DNA from: Micromonospora aurantiaca ATCC 27029
GTDB lineage: Bacteria; Actinomycetota; Actinomycetes; Mycobacteriales; Micromonosporaceae
Direction: 5' to 3'
Length of the DNA stretch: 64,000 nucleotides
Assembly: GCF_000145235.1 (NCBI RefSeq)
Contig: NC_014391.1
Span: forward strand, 4,410,001-4,474,000
Shown in pieces: positions 29,035-38,248 of the stretch (position 1 is the stretch's first letter; every line of letters begins with the position of its first letter). The notes beneath the pieces were generated by a model, which did not search any database, had not been told where the DNA came from, and worked only from the letters and a program-made list of their open reading frames with translations. The translations under genes and the position numbers were made by a program.

Positions 29035-30171
29035 TCACCTGGTCCGCTCGATCACGGCGGTGAGGCGGAGCCCGGCCGTCGACACCGTGCCACTCCCCCA
29101 GAACGACGCGGTCCCCGGGATGTTGGCCAGGGCGTCCAGGCTCGGATCGTTGCCCTCGACCTTCGGCCCGTACGCGACGCTCCATCGCCCGCCGGTGTAG
29201 CGCAGCAGCAGCGTGCCCGGGTACTCGACGTACGGCGGGATCGGGTTCGTGCCGCTGATCCAGACGTTGCCGTTCGCGTCGCCCGCGACCGCGTACACCC
29301 AGCCGGCCGATGCCGGTCCGGCCACCCGCTGCCACGTCCGGCCGTCCCAGTGCAGGATGACCGGCTTGGGGGCGGAGTCGTAGTCCTGGGTGCCGACCGC
29401 CCAGGCGTCGGTCGACGAGCGGGCCCACACGCCGGTGAGCCGGGCGCTCGGGATCGACGGCAGCGGCGCCACCCGCCACGACCCGCCGACGCGCTGCGCG
29501 ATCATCGGTTCCGGGTAGGGCGCGTCGGCGACGTACCGTTCCCCGGCGGCGAACACGCCGCCGTCCGGGGTACGCGAGACCGCCCGCAGGACGCCGTTGA
29601 GTCCATCGGTTCCCGGCACCGCGACCCGGCCGAACTGACCGGTGTCACCCTCGACGACCAGCGGCCGGCCACCGTCGTGGCCGACGAACACGGCCCGCCC
29701 GCCGCCGGTGGCGGCCACGTCCAGCAGCTCCGCGGTCCCGGCCGGGGCGGGCCACGGCGCGTGCGCCGTCCAGGTCGTGCCGTCGAAGTGCCCGGCGTAC
29801 GACTCGCCGAGGCGCCGGGAGCCCACCGTCCAGACGTCCCGGGCGCTCGCCGCGTCCACCTTGTACAGCAGATACGCCTGGTGCGGCAGCCGCCGTTCCG
29901 TCCACGTCCGCCCGTTCCACCGGAGCAGGGCGTACGGCTGGTCGATCGAGTACCCCGTGTAGGTCGACGCCTGGTAGCCGACGGACCAGGCGTTGTTCGG
30001 GCCGGTGGCGGCCACGTCGGTCAGCCGGCTCTCGTGGATCAGCGCAGGGATCGTCGCCGTCCACGTCGAAGGGGCCGCGGCTGCGACCGGCGTGACGGGC
30101 GGGAGCAGTACACCTGCCGTCAGAGTGGAGACCGTCGCTACCGACAGCCCGTACCGTGCCAGTGATCCCAT
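29035..30171 (-). CDS. secreted beta-propeller-like protein of unknown function
   Basis: 378 residues from the ATG at 30171 (GAAGAGGG upstream). A Sec signal peptide ends near AAA around residue 35. The mature part contains five or six spaced repeats in which LTDVAATGPNNAWSVG-like, VDAASARDVWTVG-like, GVWARSSTDAWAVG-like and AVAGDANGNVWISG-like segments recur, each with a following (R/H)WDGRTW or (L/R)YTGGRW strand. This is the pattern of a beta-propeller of the photosystem-assembly/YCF48-like or kelch-like kind. No catalytic residues are recognisable. It probably acts outside the cell. It stands alone, with a terminator downstream. Confidence 0.8.
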   Translation of the reverse strand: MGSLARYGLSVATVSTLTAGVLLPPVTPVAAAAPSTWTATIPALIHESRLTDVAATGPNNAWSVGYQASTYTGYSIDQPYALLRWNGRTWTERRLPHQAYLLYKVDAASARDVWTVGSRRLGESYAGHFDGTTWTAHAPWPAPAGTAELLDVAATGGGRAVFVGHDGGRPLVVEGDTGQFGRVAVPGTDGLNGVLRAVSRTPDGGVFAAGERYVADAPYPEPMIAQRVGGSWRVAPLPSIPSARLTGVWARSSTDAWAVGTQDYDSAPKPVILHWDGRTWQRVAGPASAGWVYAVAGDANGNVWISGTNPIPPYVEYPGTLLLRYTGGRWSVAYGPKVEGNDPSLDALANIPGTASFWGSGTVSTAGLRLTAVIERTR

Positions 30172-30318
30172 GGTGGCCCTCTTCCCCGATCGGTGGTCGG
30201 ACCTCAGCATCGCGTTCCGCGAAGCTGTGCGCGTGCCCGGCTGCTGTCCCGTAAGGGAGTGGTAAGAACGGTCCCTCCGAGGGGGAATCGACTGTGGCCG
30301 GAACGGTGCCGCCCGCCG

Positions 30319-31359
30319 TCAGGCAGCGCGGCGGGCGCGGCGACGGGCTCGGAGAAAGACGGCGTCGCCCCGCTCGTCGCCCCACCAGCCCCACGGAACG
30401 CCGGTCATGTACCGGCCGATCGACGCGAACACCGGCGCGGCCTCGGCGTCGCGGCCGGTGCGCACCAGCCCGTACGCCAGGAAGTTCGCGTCGTCGAGCC
30501 AGGCGGCGTGCCGGGTCGCCGGCTGGTGGAACCACCGGGACAGGGCGTTGTCGAGATCCGCCTGCATGACCGGATCCTGTCGCCACCGCTCGCCGATCTC
30601 GTCGGGGGTGCCGCCGTGGGGTTCGCGATCCTGCTCCCACAGCGCCCACTCCGCGGCGGCCCGAACCGGCAGCACGAGCAGTGGTGAGCCGGTAGGAGCC
30701 GTGGCGGCGACCGAGCGGGCGAAGCCGAACATCGCCTCGTGCGAGCCGCTCCACTTCCGGCAGTGGTAGGTCAGCCGGAGCACGTGGCCCAGATGGTGCC
30801 CGGGATCCCGCTTGGTCAGCTCACGCCACGCCTCCTCGACGTCCTCCAGTGGCGCACTCGTGTCGATCATGAGGTCCAGGCGGTGCGCCCACGGCGTGGG
30901 GTCGTCCGGCGCGAGCCGCATCGCGACATCATTCACCTGCCGGGCCAGGTCCAGCAGGCGGCTGAACTCGACCCACTGCTCCCGGCGTACGCCGGCGGCC
31001 CAGTCGCCGCCGCGCACCTCCCACGCCCGTGCCATCAGGGAACGGGCACGAACGAGCTGGGCATCCGGGTCCGCGGGCGCGCGCGACGCCCAGCGATCGG
31101 TCCAGGCGTCCGTGGTGTCGACCCGGCCGGTCGTACGGTCGATCCGCGATCCCAGCCCGCGAGCTGTCGATTCGGCGAGCACACGGACGTACCGGGCCCG
31201 GCGGTCGTAGTCGTTCCGGGTGGCGACCAGCGCCGTCCGGGCCGGCCCGATGTCGGAGCCGTACCGCGCCTGCGTGCACGCCTCGCGCAGCACGGCGTCG
31301 TCCTGCGCCGGGTTGGGGTCGATCTGGCGGGTGAGTACCCGCCACACGGTCGAGATCAT
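30319..31359 (-). CDS. hypothetical helical protein (346 aa)
   Basis: I do not recognise a family with certainty. The protein is helical, rich in Trp, Arg and Asp, with no signal peptide or membrane segment. Stretches such as ARSLMARAWEVRGGDWAA and NDVAMRLAPDDPTPWAHRLD resemble TPR-type helical pairs, and a DPGHHLGHVLRLTYHCRKW segment follows. The C-terminus is Arg-rich. Similar DUF4034-like or TPR-like proteins are common in actinomycetes and lack a known role. Confidence 0.7.
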   Translation of the reverse strand: MISTVWRVLTRQIDPNPAQDDAVLREACTQARYGSDIGPARTALVATRNDYDRRARYVRVLAESTARGLGSRIDRTTGRVDTTDAWTDRWASRAPADPDAQLVRARSLMARAWEVRGGDWAAGVRREQWVEFSRLLDLARQVNDVAMRLAPDDPTPWAHRLDLMIDTSAPLEDVEEAWRELTKRDPGHHLGHVLRLTYHCRKWSGSHEAMFGFARSVAATAPTGSPLLVLPVRAAAEWALWEQDREPHGGTPDEIGERWRQDPVMQADLDNALSRWFHQPATRHAAWLDDANFLAYGLVRTGRDAEAAPVFASIGRYMTGVPWGWWGDERGDAVFLRARRRARRAA

Positions 31360-31401
31360 GATCAGGGATGGTAGATGTCGCGGGCCCCGCCGGTGAGCCC
31401 G

Positions 31402-32427
31402 TCAGCCGGCTGCCGCCCCGGCGGGACGGAGCACCGCGTCGAGCCAGCGCAGCTGCCGCCGGACGTGGACGGCCTCCCCGCCCTCGTGGCCGTTGAACGG
31501 GTACGTGTGGATCTCCCGTAGCGGCGCTGTCGAGCCGGCGGCGGCGTACTGGTTGTAGGCGGCGAACCCGGTGCTCGGCGGGCAGACGTCGTCCCGCAGA
31601 CCGATCCCGAAGTGCGCCGGGGCGGTGGCCCGCCGGGCGAAGGTCACGCCGTCGACGTAGGACAGCGTGCGCCGGACCGGCTCCTCCGCCTCGCGGTGCA
31701 CCGCCAGGTAGCGGGCGATCTCGCCGTACGGGGAGGCCTCGGTCAGTTCGATGGCGCGCTGGATGTCGCACAGGAACGGGGCGGTGACCAGGAGCGCGGC
31801 GAGGCCGTCGACGAGGCCCGCCGCCGCGAGGGCGAGCCCGCCGCCCTGGCTGTTGCCCACCGCGGCGACGCGGGCCGGGTCCACCCCGGGCAGGACACGG
31901 ACGGCGTCGATCGCGCGGACCGCGTCGGTGATGAGGCGGCGGTAGTGGTAGTCGTCCGGGGACAGGATCCCCCGCGTGGCGGGGCTGGGCCCGCCGGGCG
32001 CGTCGTGCGGGTCCGGGGTGTCGCCGCGGCTGTACAGGCCGGCCTGTCCCCGGTTGTCCACCAGCAGGTGGGCGTAGCCGGCCACCGGCCAGGTGAGCCG
32101 CTCGCCCGGCAGGCCCCGGCCGCGTCCGTAGCCGGGGTACTCCACCACTGCCGGCAGCGGCGCCGGTACGCCCGCGGGTCGGGTGTACCAGGCCCGGACC
32201 GGTTCGCCGGCGTACCCGGCGAACGTCACGTCCCACACGTCGACCAGCCGCAGGTCGGTGGGTTCGGGACGGACGTCGACGAGCACCGGGATGGCCGCGG
32301 CGGCGGTGAGGGTGGCGCGCCAGAACCGGTCGAAGTCGGCGGGCTCGACAACGGCCGGTGTGTAGCGGCGGAGCCGGTCGAGGGAGATATCAATCGACGC
32401 TCTTGACACGCTGATAACGATACCCAT
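31402..32427 (-). CDS. CE7-family acetyl esterase (acetylxylan esterase)
   Basis: 341 residues, alpha/beta hydrolase of the AXE1/CE7 family. The nucleophile motif is GNSQGGG, the acid is in GLRDDVCPPST, and the His is in NGHEGG. LLVDNRGQ is the conserved RGQ motif of CE7. No signal peptide, so it deacetylates imported oligosaccharides inside the cell, as CE7 enzymes usually do. It diverges from the oligosaccharide importer operon at 32495, which with GH39 and GH67 points to acetylated glucuronoxylan fragments. The start at ATG 32427 is uncertain; GTG 32409 is possible. Confidence 0.9.
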   Translation of the reverse strand: MGIVISVSRASIDISLDRLRRYTPAVVEPADFDRFWRATLTAAAAIPVLVDVRPEPTDLRLVDVWDVTFAGYAGEPVRAWYTRPAGVPAPLPAVVEYPGYGRGRGLPGERLTWPVAGYAHLLVDNRGQAGLYSRGDTPDPHDAPGGPSPATRGILSPDDYHYRRLITDAVRAIDAVRVLPGVDPARVAAVGNSQGGGLALAAAGLVDGLAALLVTAPFLCDIQRAIELTEASPYGEIARYLAVHREAEEPVRRTLSYVDGVTFARRATAPAHFGIGLRDDVCPPSTGFAAYNQYAAAGSTAPLREIHTYPFNGHEGGEAVHVRRQLRWLDAVLRPAGAAAG

Positions 32428-32455
32428 AAATTTCCGAAAGGCTTACGACGTATTA

Positions 32456-32469
32456 CCGGAAAGTTCCGG
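32456..32469. promoter_or_regulatory. CCGGAAAGTTCCGG palindrome in the xylan locus promoter
   Basis: A perfect 14-bp inverted repeat (CCGGAA-AG-TTCCGG) lies in the 67-bp region between the divergent CE7 esterase and importer genes, about 25 nt before the importer start. A related TTTCCGAAAGG stretch is just to its left. It is well placed to be the operator of the pathway's regulator, which is not encoded in the window. Confidence 0.65.
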
Positions 32470-32494
32470 CCGACGGTCAGGCGGGAGGACGAGC

Positions 32495-33424
32495 TTGGCA
32501 GCCCCGACCCCGCGCAGTCGTCGTACGCCCTGGCGGCGGGCCCTGCGCCGGGACTGGCAGCTCTACTCGCTCGCCGTCCTGCCGCTGCTGTTCTTCCTGA
32601 CGTTCCGCTACCTGCCGATGCTCGGCAACGTGATCGCGTTCCGGCGCTTCCAGCCGGGCGGCAGCATCTTCGGCGAGTACTGGACCGGGCTGCGGTACTT
32701 CCGGCTGTTCTTCACCGACCCGACCTTCTGGAGCGTGTTCACCAACACGCTCGTGCTGGGCGCGCTGACCCTGCTGTTCTGCTTCCCGCTGCCGATCGTG
32801 CTCGCGCTGCTGCTCAACGAGGTGCGCAACCGTGCCCTCAAGCGGTTCGTCCAGTCGGTGTCCTACCTGCCGCACTTCCTGTCGATCGTGATCGTGGCCG
32901 CCATGGTCCTCCAGTTGCTGTCGGTGGACGGCACTGTGAACCAGATGGTGCGTGCCGTGGGCGGTGAGCCGGTCCCGTTCATGCAGCAGGCCGGATGGTT
33001 CCGGACGATCTACGTCTCCTCCGAGGTCTGGCAGACCGTCGGGTGGGGCACCATCCTCTACCTCGCCGCGCTCACCACCGTCGACGGCGACCTGTACGAG
33101 GCGGCCCGCATCGACGGCGCCAACCGGTGGCGGCAGACCTGGCACGTCACGCTGCCGGGGATCCGGCCGACGATGGTCACCCTGCTGATCCTCAACATCG
33201 GCACCTTCATGGCCGTCGGCTTCGAGAAGATCCTGCTGCTGTACAACCCGCTCACCTACCCGACGGCGGACGTGATCTCGACCTACCTGTACCGGGTGGG
33301 CATCGTCTCCGGGAACCTCAGCTACGCCGCCGCGATCGGCCTGTTCGAGTCCGTGATCGGGCTGACGCTGGTGCTGTCGGCGAACGCGATCTCCCGCCGC
33401 ACGGTGGGGACGAGCCTGTGGTGA
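32495..33424 (+). CDS. ABC sugar permease, LplB type (aldouronate importer)
   Basis: 309 residues starting at TTG 32495, 6 nt after GGGAGG; no upstream ATG or GTG fits. About six membrane helices and the EAA loop YEAARIDGANRWRQTWHVTLP identify a CUT1-type permease. The early FFLTFRYLPMLGNVIAFRRF segment is typical of LplB/YtcP-type permeases that import xylan-derived aldouronates in Paenibacillus-type systems. It pairs with the next permease and the lipoprotein at 34389. No ATPase gene is present, so an MsiK-like shared ATPase elsewhere is expected. Confidence 0.92.
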   Translation: MAAPTPRSRRTPWRRALRRDWQLYSLAVLPLLFFLTFRYLPMLGNVIAFRRFQPGGSIFGEYWTGLRYFRLFFTDPTFWSVFTNTLVLGALTLLFCFPLPIVLALLLNEVRNRALKRFVQSVSYLPHFLSIVIVAAMVLQLLSVDGTVNQMVRAVGGEPVPFMQQAGWFRTIYVSSEVWQTVGWGTILYLAALTTVDGDLYEAARIDGANRWRQTWHVTLPGIRPTMVTLLILNIGTFMAVGFEKILLLYNPLTYPTADVISTYLYRVGIVSGNLSYAAAIGLFESVIGLTLVLSANAISRRTVGTSLW

Positions 33425-34347
33425 GCACGCGCGCCCGTACGCGGGCACCGGCGGTCCGCCCGCGTGGCCCCCGGCCGACAGCGGGCTACCGGGTCTTCCA
33501 GGTCGTCAACGCCGTCGTGCTGACCGGCGTCGTGGTGGTGACCCTGTATCCGTTCCTCACCATCGTGGCCCGCTCGCTCAGCGACAACGCGTACATCGTC
33601 GCGGGTGAGGTGAACCTGGTGCCGCGCGGGTTCAACCTCACCGCGTACCGCGTGGTGACGTCGGACCCGACGTTCTGGATCAGCTACCGCAACACCGTCT
33701 TCTACACGGTGGTCGCCACGCTCATCTCCGTCGTGCTGACCACCTGCTACGCGTACGTGCTGTCGAAGCGGCACCTGCGGGGCCGGACCGCGCTGGTCGG
33801 GATCGCCGTGTTCACCATGTTCTTCACCGGCGGGCTGATCCCCAACTACGTCCTGGTCACCAGCCTGGGACTGAAGAACACCGTGTGGGCGATCGCCCTG
33901 CCCAACGCCATAAACGTGTTCAACCTGCTGGTGATGAAGGCGTTCTTCGAGAGCCTGCCGGTCGAGCTGGAGGAGGCCGCCGCCGTCGACGGGCTGAACA
34001 CGTACGGCACGCTGCTGCGGATCGTCCTGCCGCTGTCGAAGGCGATGGTCGCCACGATGGTGCTGTTCTACGCCGTCTCGTTCTGGAACTCGTGGTTCGC
34101 CGCGTTCCTCTACATGGACCGCCAGGACCTGCTCCCGGTGACCGTCTATCTGCGCAACCTCATCGCGGGCGCGACCGACGCCACGCAGACCGGCGGCGGC
34201 CTCGGCAGCGCCGGCGACGTCGTCCAGTCCGCCGCCACCATCCAGTCCGTGACCATCGTGCTGACGATCCTGCCGATCCTCGCGGTCTATCCCTTCATCC
34301 AGCGCTATTTCGTCTCCGGGATCATGCTCGGCGCCGTGAAGGGATAG
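33421..34347 (+). CDS. ABC sugar permease, YtcP type
   Basis: 308 residues from the GTG at 33421, GTGA overlap with the LplB-like permease. Six predicted membrane helices and an EAA motif (ELEEAAAVDGLNTYGTLLRI). Second subunit of the CUT1 importer. A start at GTG 33418 is equally possible from the sequence. Confidence 0.92.
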   Translation: MSTRARTRAPAVRPRGPRPTAGYRVFQVVNAVVLTGVVVVTLYPFLTIVARSLSDNAYIVAGEVNLVPRGFNLTAYRVVTSDPTFWISYRNTVFYTVVATLISVVLTTCYAYVLSKRHLRGRTALVGIAVFTMFFTGGLIPNYVLVTSLGLKNTVWAIALPNAINVFNLLVMKAFFESLPVELEEAAAVDGLNTYGTLLRIVLPLSKAMVATMVLFYAVSFWNSWFAAFLYMDRQDLLPVTVYLRNLIAGATDATQTGGGLGSAGDVVQSAATIQSVTIVLTILPILAVYPFIQRYFVSGIMLGAVKG

Positions 34348-34388
34348 CCCCCCCCGCACCACCACCCCACCACCGGAAGGAAGAATCC

Positions 34389-36032
34389 ATGGCCAAGCTG
34401 TCCCGGCGCCAGGTGCTGCTCGCCAGCGGCGCGGCCGCCGTCGCCGCCCTGGCGGGTTGCGGCGACGACACCCCGGACAAGAAGGACCTCGACCGCAACC
34501 GTACGGGCGCGATGGAGAAGTACGGCATCGGTGACCAGTTCAAGGCCACCGAGCCGGTCACGTTCTCGATCCTCTACAACAACCACCCGAACTACCCGCT
34601 CAAGCCCGAGTGGCTGTTCTGGGCCGAGCTGGCCCGGCGGACGAACGTCAAGCTGGACCCGGTCGCCGTGCCGCTGAGCGACTACGAGCAGAAGCGCAGC
34701 GTGCTGGTCGGCTCCGGCGACGCCCCGCTGATCATCCCGAAGACCTACCACCCGCAGGAGAGCTCGTACGTCTCGTCCGGCGCCATCCTGCCGGTCAGCG
34801 ACTACCTCGACCTGATGCCGCACTTCAAGGACAAGATCGAGCGGTGGGGACTCCAGCCGGAGATGGACACGCTGCGGCAGGAGGACGGGAAGTTCTACCT
34901 GCTGCCCGGCCTGCACGAGAAGCCCTGGCAGGACTACACGCTCGCGGTCCGCACCGACGTGCTGGAGCAGTTGAAGATTCCGTCCCCGACCACCTGGGAC
35001 GAGGTGTACGCCATGCTCAAGGCGATGAAGGCGGCCCACCCGGACGTCATCCCGTTCTCCGACCGGTTCGGCAAGCCCAACCCGGCCGGCAACCTGCTGA
35101 ACATGCTCGCCCTGGCACACGGCCTGCCCGGCGCCGGCTGGAACTACCAGCCGACGAGCTGGGACGCCGGTGCCGGGAAGTACGTCTTCACCGGCGCCTC
35201 GGACGGCTACCGGCAGGTGGTGGCGTATCTCCACAAGCTGGTCGCCGAGGGGTTGCTCGACCCGGAGACGTTCACCCAGACCGACGACCAGGCCCGGCAG
35301 AAGCTCGCCAGCGGCAAGTCGTTCGTGATCAGCACGAACGCGCAGACCCTGGTGAACGACTACCGCCCGGACATCGCGAAGATCAACCCGAACGCCCGGC
35401 TCGGCAAGATCCTCTTCCCGGTCGGGCCGGCCGGCCCGGTCAACGCGGCGAGCCGGCTGGAGAACGGCGTGATGATCTCCAGCAAGGCCCGGGAGGGCAA
35501 GAACTTCGTGGCCATGATGCAGTTCGTCGACTGGCTCTGGTACTCCGACGCCGGCCAGGAGTTCGCCAAGTGGGGCGTCGAGGGAACCACGTACACCAAG
35601 GACGCCTCGGGCAAGCGCAGCCTCGCCCCGGACGTCAACGTCATCGGGCTCAACCCCAAGGGCAGCAAGCACCTGCAGAAGGACTTCGGCTTCTACAACG
35701 GCGTCTTCGCCTACGGCGGCAAGCTCGACCTGGTGCAGTCGTTCTTCTCGCCCGAGGAGCTGGAGTTCCAGAAGGAGATGAACGCCCGCAAGCCCGCGCC
35801 CTGGGTGACTCCGCCGCCCGCGCCACTCAGCGATGAGGAGCGGGAGCAGACGACGCTGTGGGCAACCGCGCTGAAGGACCACGTCACCCAGAACACGCTG
35901 AAGTTCGCCCTCGGCCAGCGGCCGCTGAGCGAGTGGGACGCCTACGTCTCGGAACTGAAGGGCAAGAACGCGCAGGCCTACACCGACCTGGTCAACAAGG
36001 CGTACGAGCGGTACCGCAAGAGCCACGGCTGA
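34389..36032 (+). CDS. sugar-binding lipoprotein of the ABC importer (LplA-like)
   Basis: 547 residues, larger than typical sugar-binding proteins, as in the LplA family. The N-terminus MAKLSRRQVLLASG is followed by a lipobox LAGC, so it is lipid-anchored at the outer face of the membrane; the RR pair suggests possible Tat export. It captures oligosaccharides, here probably aldouronates from glucuronoxylan given the downstream GH67. GGAAGG upstream gives a good ribosome site. Confidence 0.92.
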   Translation: MAKLSRRQVLLASGAAAVAALAGCGDDTPDKKDLDRNRTGAMEKYGIGDQFKATEPVTFSILYNNHPNYPLKPEWLFWAELARRTNVKLDPVAVPLSDYEQKRSVLVGSGDAPLIIPKTYHPQESSYVSSGAILPVSDYLDLMPHFKDKIERWGLQPEMDTLRQEDGKFYLLPGLHEKPWQDYTLAVRTDVLEQLKIPSPTTWDEVYAMLKAMKAAHPDVIPFSDRFGKPNPAGNLLNMLALAHGLPGAGWNYQPTSWDAGAGKYVFTGASDGYRQVVAYLHKLVAEGLLDPETFTQTDDQARQKLASGKSFVISTNAQTLVNDYRPDIAKINPNARLGKILFPVGPAGPVNAASRLENGVMISSKAREGKNFVAMMQFVDWLWYSDAGQEFAKWGVEGTTYTKDASGKRSLAPDVNVIGLNPKGSKHLQKDFGFYNGVFAYGGKLDLVQSFFSPEELEFQKEMNARKPAPWVTPPPAPLSDEEREQTTLWATALKDHVTQNTLKFALGQRPLSEWDAYVSELKGKNAQAYTDLVNKAYERYRKSHG

Positions 36033-36038
36033 CCGGCG

Positions 36039-37562
36039 ATGCGCGGCACCGTTCCCGAGCGGCCCATCGGCCGGCTGACCGACGCCTGGCGTACCTGCGT
36101 GGGCACCGGCCGGTTCGACCTGGCCCTGCGACGCGACTATCAGGACTCGCTGGCGCTGGTGCAGCGGGACATCGGCTTCCGGCACATCCGCGGGCACGGG
36201 CTGCTCAGCGACGGCGCCGGCGTGCACCGCCCCTACTCGTACCAGGGCGAGCGCCGGGTGCGGCACGCCTTCACCTACGTCGACCAGGTCGTCGACGCCT
36301 ACCTCGCGATGGGCGTCCGGCCCTTCGTGGAGCTGGGGTTCATGCCCTCGGCGCTCGCCTCCGGCGACCAGACGGTGTTCTGGTGGCGGGGCAACGTGAC
36401 GCCGCCCCGGTCGTACACCGAATGGGGTGACCTGGTCCGCGCCACGGTGGCCCACCTGGTCGACAGGTACGGCCTCGACGAGGTGCGCGGCTGGCCCGTC
36501 GAGGTGTGGAACGAGCCCAACCTGACGGCGTTCTGGCAGGGTGCCGACCAGGACGCCTACCACCGCCTGTACGAGGTGTCGGCGCACGCCGTCAAGGACG
36601 TCGACGCGGCGATCCAGGTCGGCGGCCCGGCCCTCTCCCCCGGCGCCGACGAGTGGCTCAAGCCGTTCGCCGAGTTCGTCACCGGTCGCGACGTGCCTGT
36701 CGACTTCGTCAGCCGGCACGCCTACACCTCCGGCCCGGCCCGGCACCTGCCGTTCGGCACCCGGCAGACGCTGGCCCCGGCCGCGGACCTGCTGGAGCAG
36801 TTCGCCGCGCCCCGCCGGCACCTGGCCGGCACCGCGCTGGCCGACCACCCGGTGCACATCACCGAGTTCAACTCCTCCTACCGGCCGGACAACCCGATCC
36901 ACGACACGGCCTTCCACGCCGCCTACCTCGCCCCGGTGCTGGCCGGCGGCGGGGACCTGGTCGACTCCTTCTCCTACTGGACCTTCAGCGACGTGTTCGA
37001 GGAGGAGGGGGTGCCGACCGCGCCGCTGCACGGCGGCTTCGGCCTGCTCACCCACCGGCAGATCAAGAAACCCACCTACCACCTGTACGCCTTCATGGCT
37101 CGGCTCGGCGACGAGGTGCTCGCACGCGGACCGGACCACCTCGTCACCCGGCACCCCGACGGCCGGGTCGCGGTGCTGGCCTGGGCACCGGTCGACGTCA
37201 CCGGCCGGGAACCGGCACCCGAGCGGCACACCCTGTCGCTGTCGGTCCCGATCGGCCCGCCGGGCACCGTGTCGGCGTTCCTGCTCCGCTCGTCGGTGAG
37301 CGAGGACGCCGGCAACGCCTGGGCGGCCTGGCGGGAGATGGGCAGCCCGCACTCGCCACGGCCCCGGCAGCTCGACGCGTTGCGGGAAGCCGCCGAGCCG
37401 GCCCGTACCCATCGCGCAGTGCCGGTCGCGGCCGGGCGGGCCGACCTCGACCTCGTCCTCACCCGGCACGAGGTGACCCTCGCCGAACTGACGCCGGTCG
37501 TGGACGAGACCCCGCCGTGGTGGGACGACAGGTTGCTCGACCCGCCCGGGGACCGGCAGTGA
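36039..37562 (+). CDS. GH39 family glycoside hydrolase (beta-xylosidase type)
   Basis: 507 residues, no signal peptide, so cytoplasmic. The acid/base motif VEVWNEPNL (Glu about 158) and the nucleophile motif ITEFNSSY (Glu about 278) match GH39 xylosidases, with SFSYWTFSDVFEE after it. It likely removes xylose residues from the non-reducing end of imported xylo-oligosaccharides before or after GH67 action. Directly downstream of the importer, 6 nt after its lipoprotein gene. Confidence 0.9.
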   Translation: MRGTVPERPIGRLTDAWRTCVGTGRFDLALRRDYQDSLALVQRDIGFRHIRGHGLLSDGAGVHRPYSYQGERRVRHAFTYVDQVVDAYLAMGVRPFVELGFMPSALASGDQTVFWWRGNVTPPRSYTEWGDLVRATVAHLVDRYGLDEVRGWPVEVWNEPNLTAFWQGADQDAYHRLYEVSAHAVKDVDAAIQVGGPALSPGADEWLKPFAEFVTGRDVPVDFVSRHAYTSGPARHLPFGTRQTLAPAADLLEQFAAPRRHLAGTALADHPVHITEFNSSYRPDNPIHDTAFHAAYLAPVLAGGGDLVDSFSYWTFSDVFEEEGVPTAPLHGGFGLLTHRQIKKPTYHLYAFMARLGDEVLARGPDHLVTRHPDGRVAVLAWAPVDVTGREPAPERHTLSLSVPIGPPGTVSAFLLRSSVSEDAGNAWAAWREMGSPHSPRPRQLDALREAAEPARTHRAVPVAAGRADLDLVLTRHEVTLAELTPVVDETPPWWDDRLLDPPGDRQ

Positions 37563-38248
37563 CCGGCGCGACCAGCGGGCTGCGGGAGTTCGGCGACGGG
37601 CCGTTGTCGCGGGCCGCCGCGACGGTCCACATCCTGCTCGTGGTGGAACTGCTGCTCCTGGTGAGCACGCTGCCCGGCCTGGCCGTACTCGTGCTGCTCG
37701 ACCGTGACAGCAGCAACCTCCCGCTGGTCGCCGCCGCCGCGCTGCCGCTCGGTCCGGCCGTCTCGGCCGCGCTGCACACGCTGCGGCACCAACGCCCCGA
37801 CCTGACCGATCTCCGTCCCGCCGCCACGTTCCTCCGGGCCTACCGGGCCAACCTGCCGGGCGTGCTGCGCGTCTGGGCGCCGACGCTGCTGTGGCTCGCA
37901 GTCATCGCTGTCAACCTGGCGAACCTGCCCGCCGCCGCCGTCCCCGGCTGGTGGGCAGTGCCGCTCGTCGTGGTCGGGGCGGGGGTGATCCTGGTCGGGG
38001 TCAACGCGCTGGTGATCGTCTCACTGTTCACCTTCCGCACCCGCGACGTGCTCCGGCTCGCCGTCTACTACGTGGCGCGCAAGCCCGGCGTCACAGTCGG
38101 CAACGTCGTGCTGCTGGCCGCCGTCGCCTGCGTCACAGCGGTGTTCTCCGAGGCGGTACTCGCCCTGCTCGGCGCGCTCCTGGTGCTGGCGCTGCTGCGG
38201 ATCGGTGACCCCATGATCGACGAGATCCGGGCGGAGTTCACCGCATGA
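37559..38248 (+). CDS. DUF624 membrane protein
   Basis: 229 residues starting at GTG 37559, GTGA overlap with GH39, and itself overlapping the GH67 gene by ATGA. Five or six hydrophobic helices. The DUF624 (YesL-like) family regularly accompanies CUT1 sugar importers and glycosidase genes in Firmicutes and actinomycetes, but its role is unknown. A function in sugar uptake or membrane assembly of the importer is a reasonable inference. Confidence 0.85.
   Translation: MTGATSGLREFGDGPLSRAAATVHILLVVELLLLVSTLPGLAVLVLLDRDSSNLPLVAAAALPLGPAVSAALHTLRHQRPDLTDLRPAATFLRAYRANLPGVLRVWAPTLLWLAVIAVNLANLPAAAVPGWWAVPLVVVGAGVILVGVNALVIVSLFTFRTRDVLRLAVYYVARKPGVTVGNVVLLAAVACVTAVFSEAVLALLGALLVLALLRIGDPMIDEIRAEFTA

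Noticed and set aside
34305..37469. A leftward open frame of about 1,050 codons
   Set aside because: Shadow of the importer lipoprotein and GH39 genes, no recognisable domain, atypical composition.
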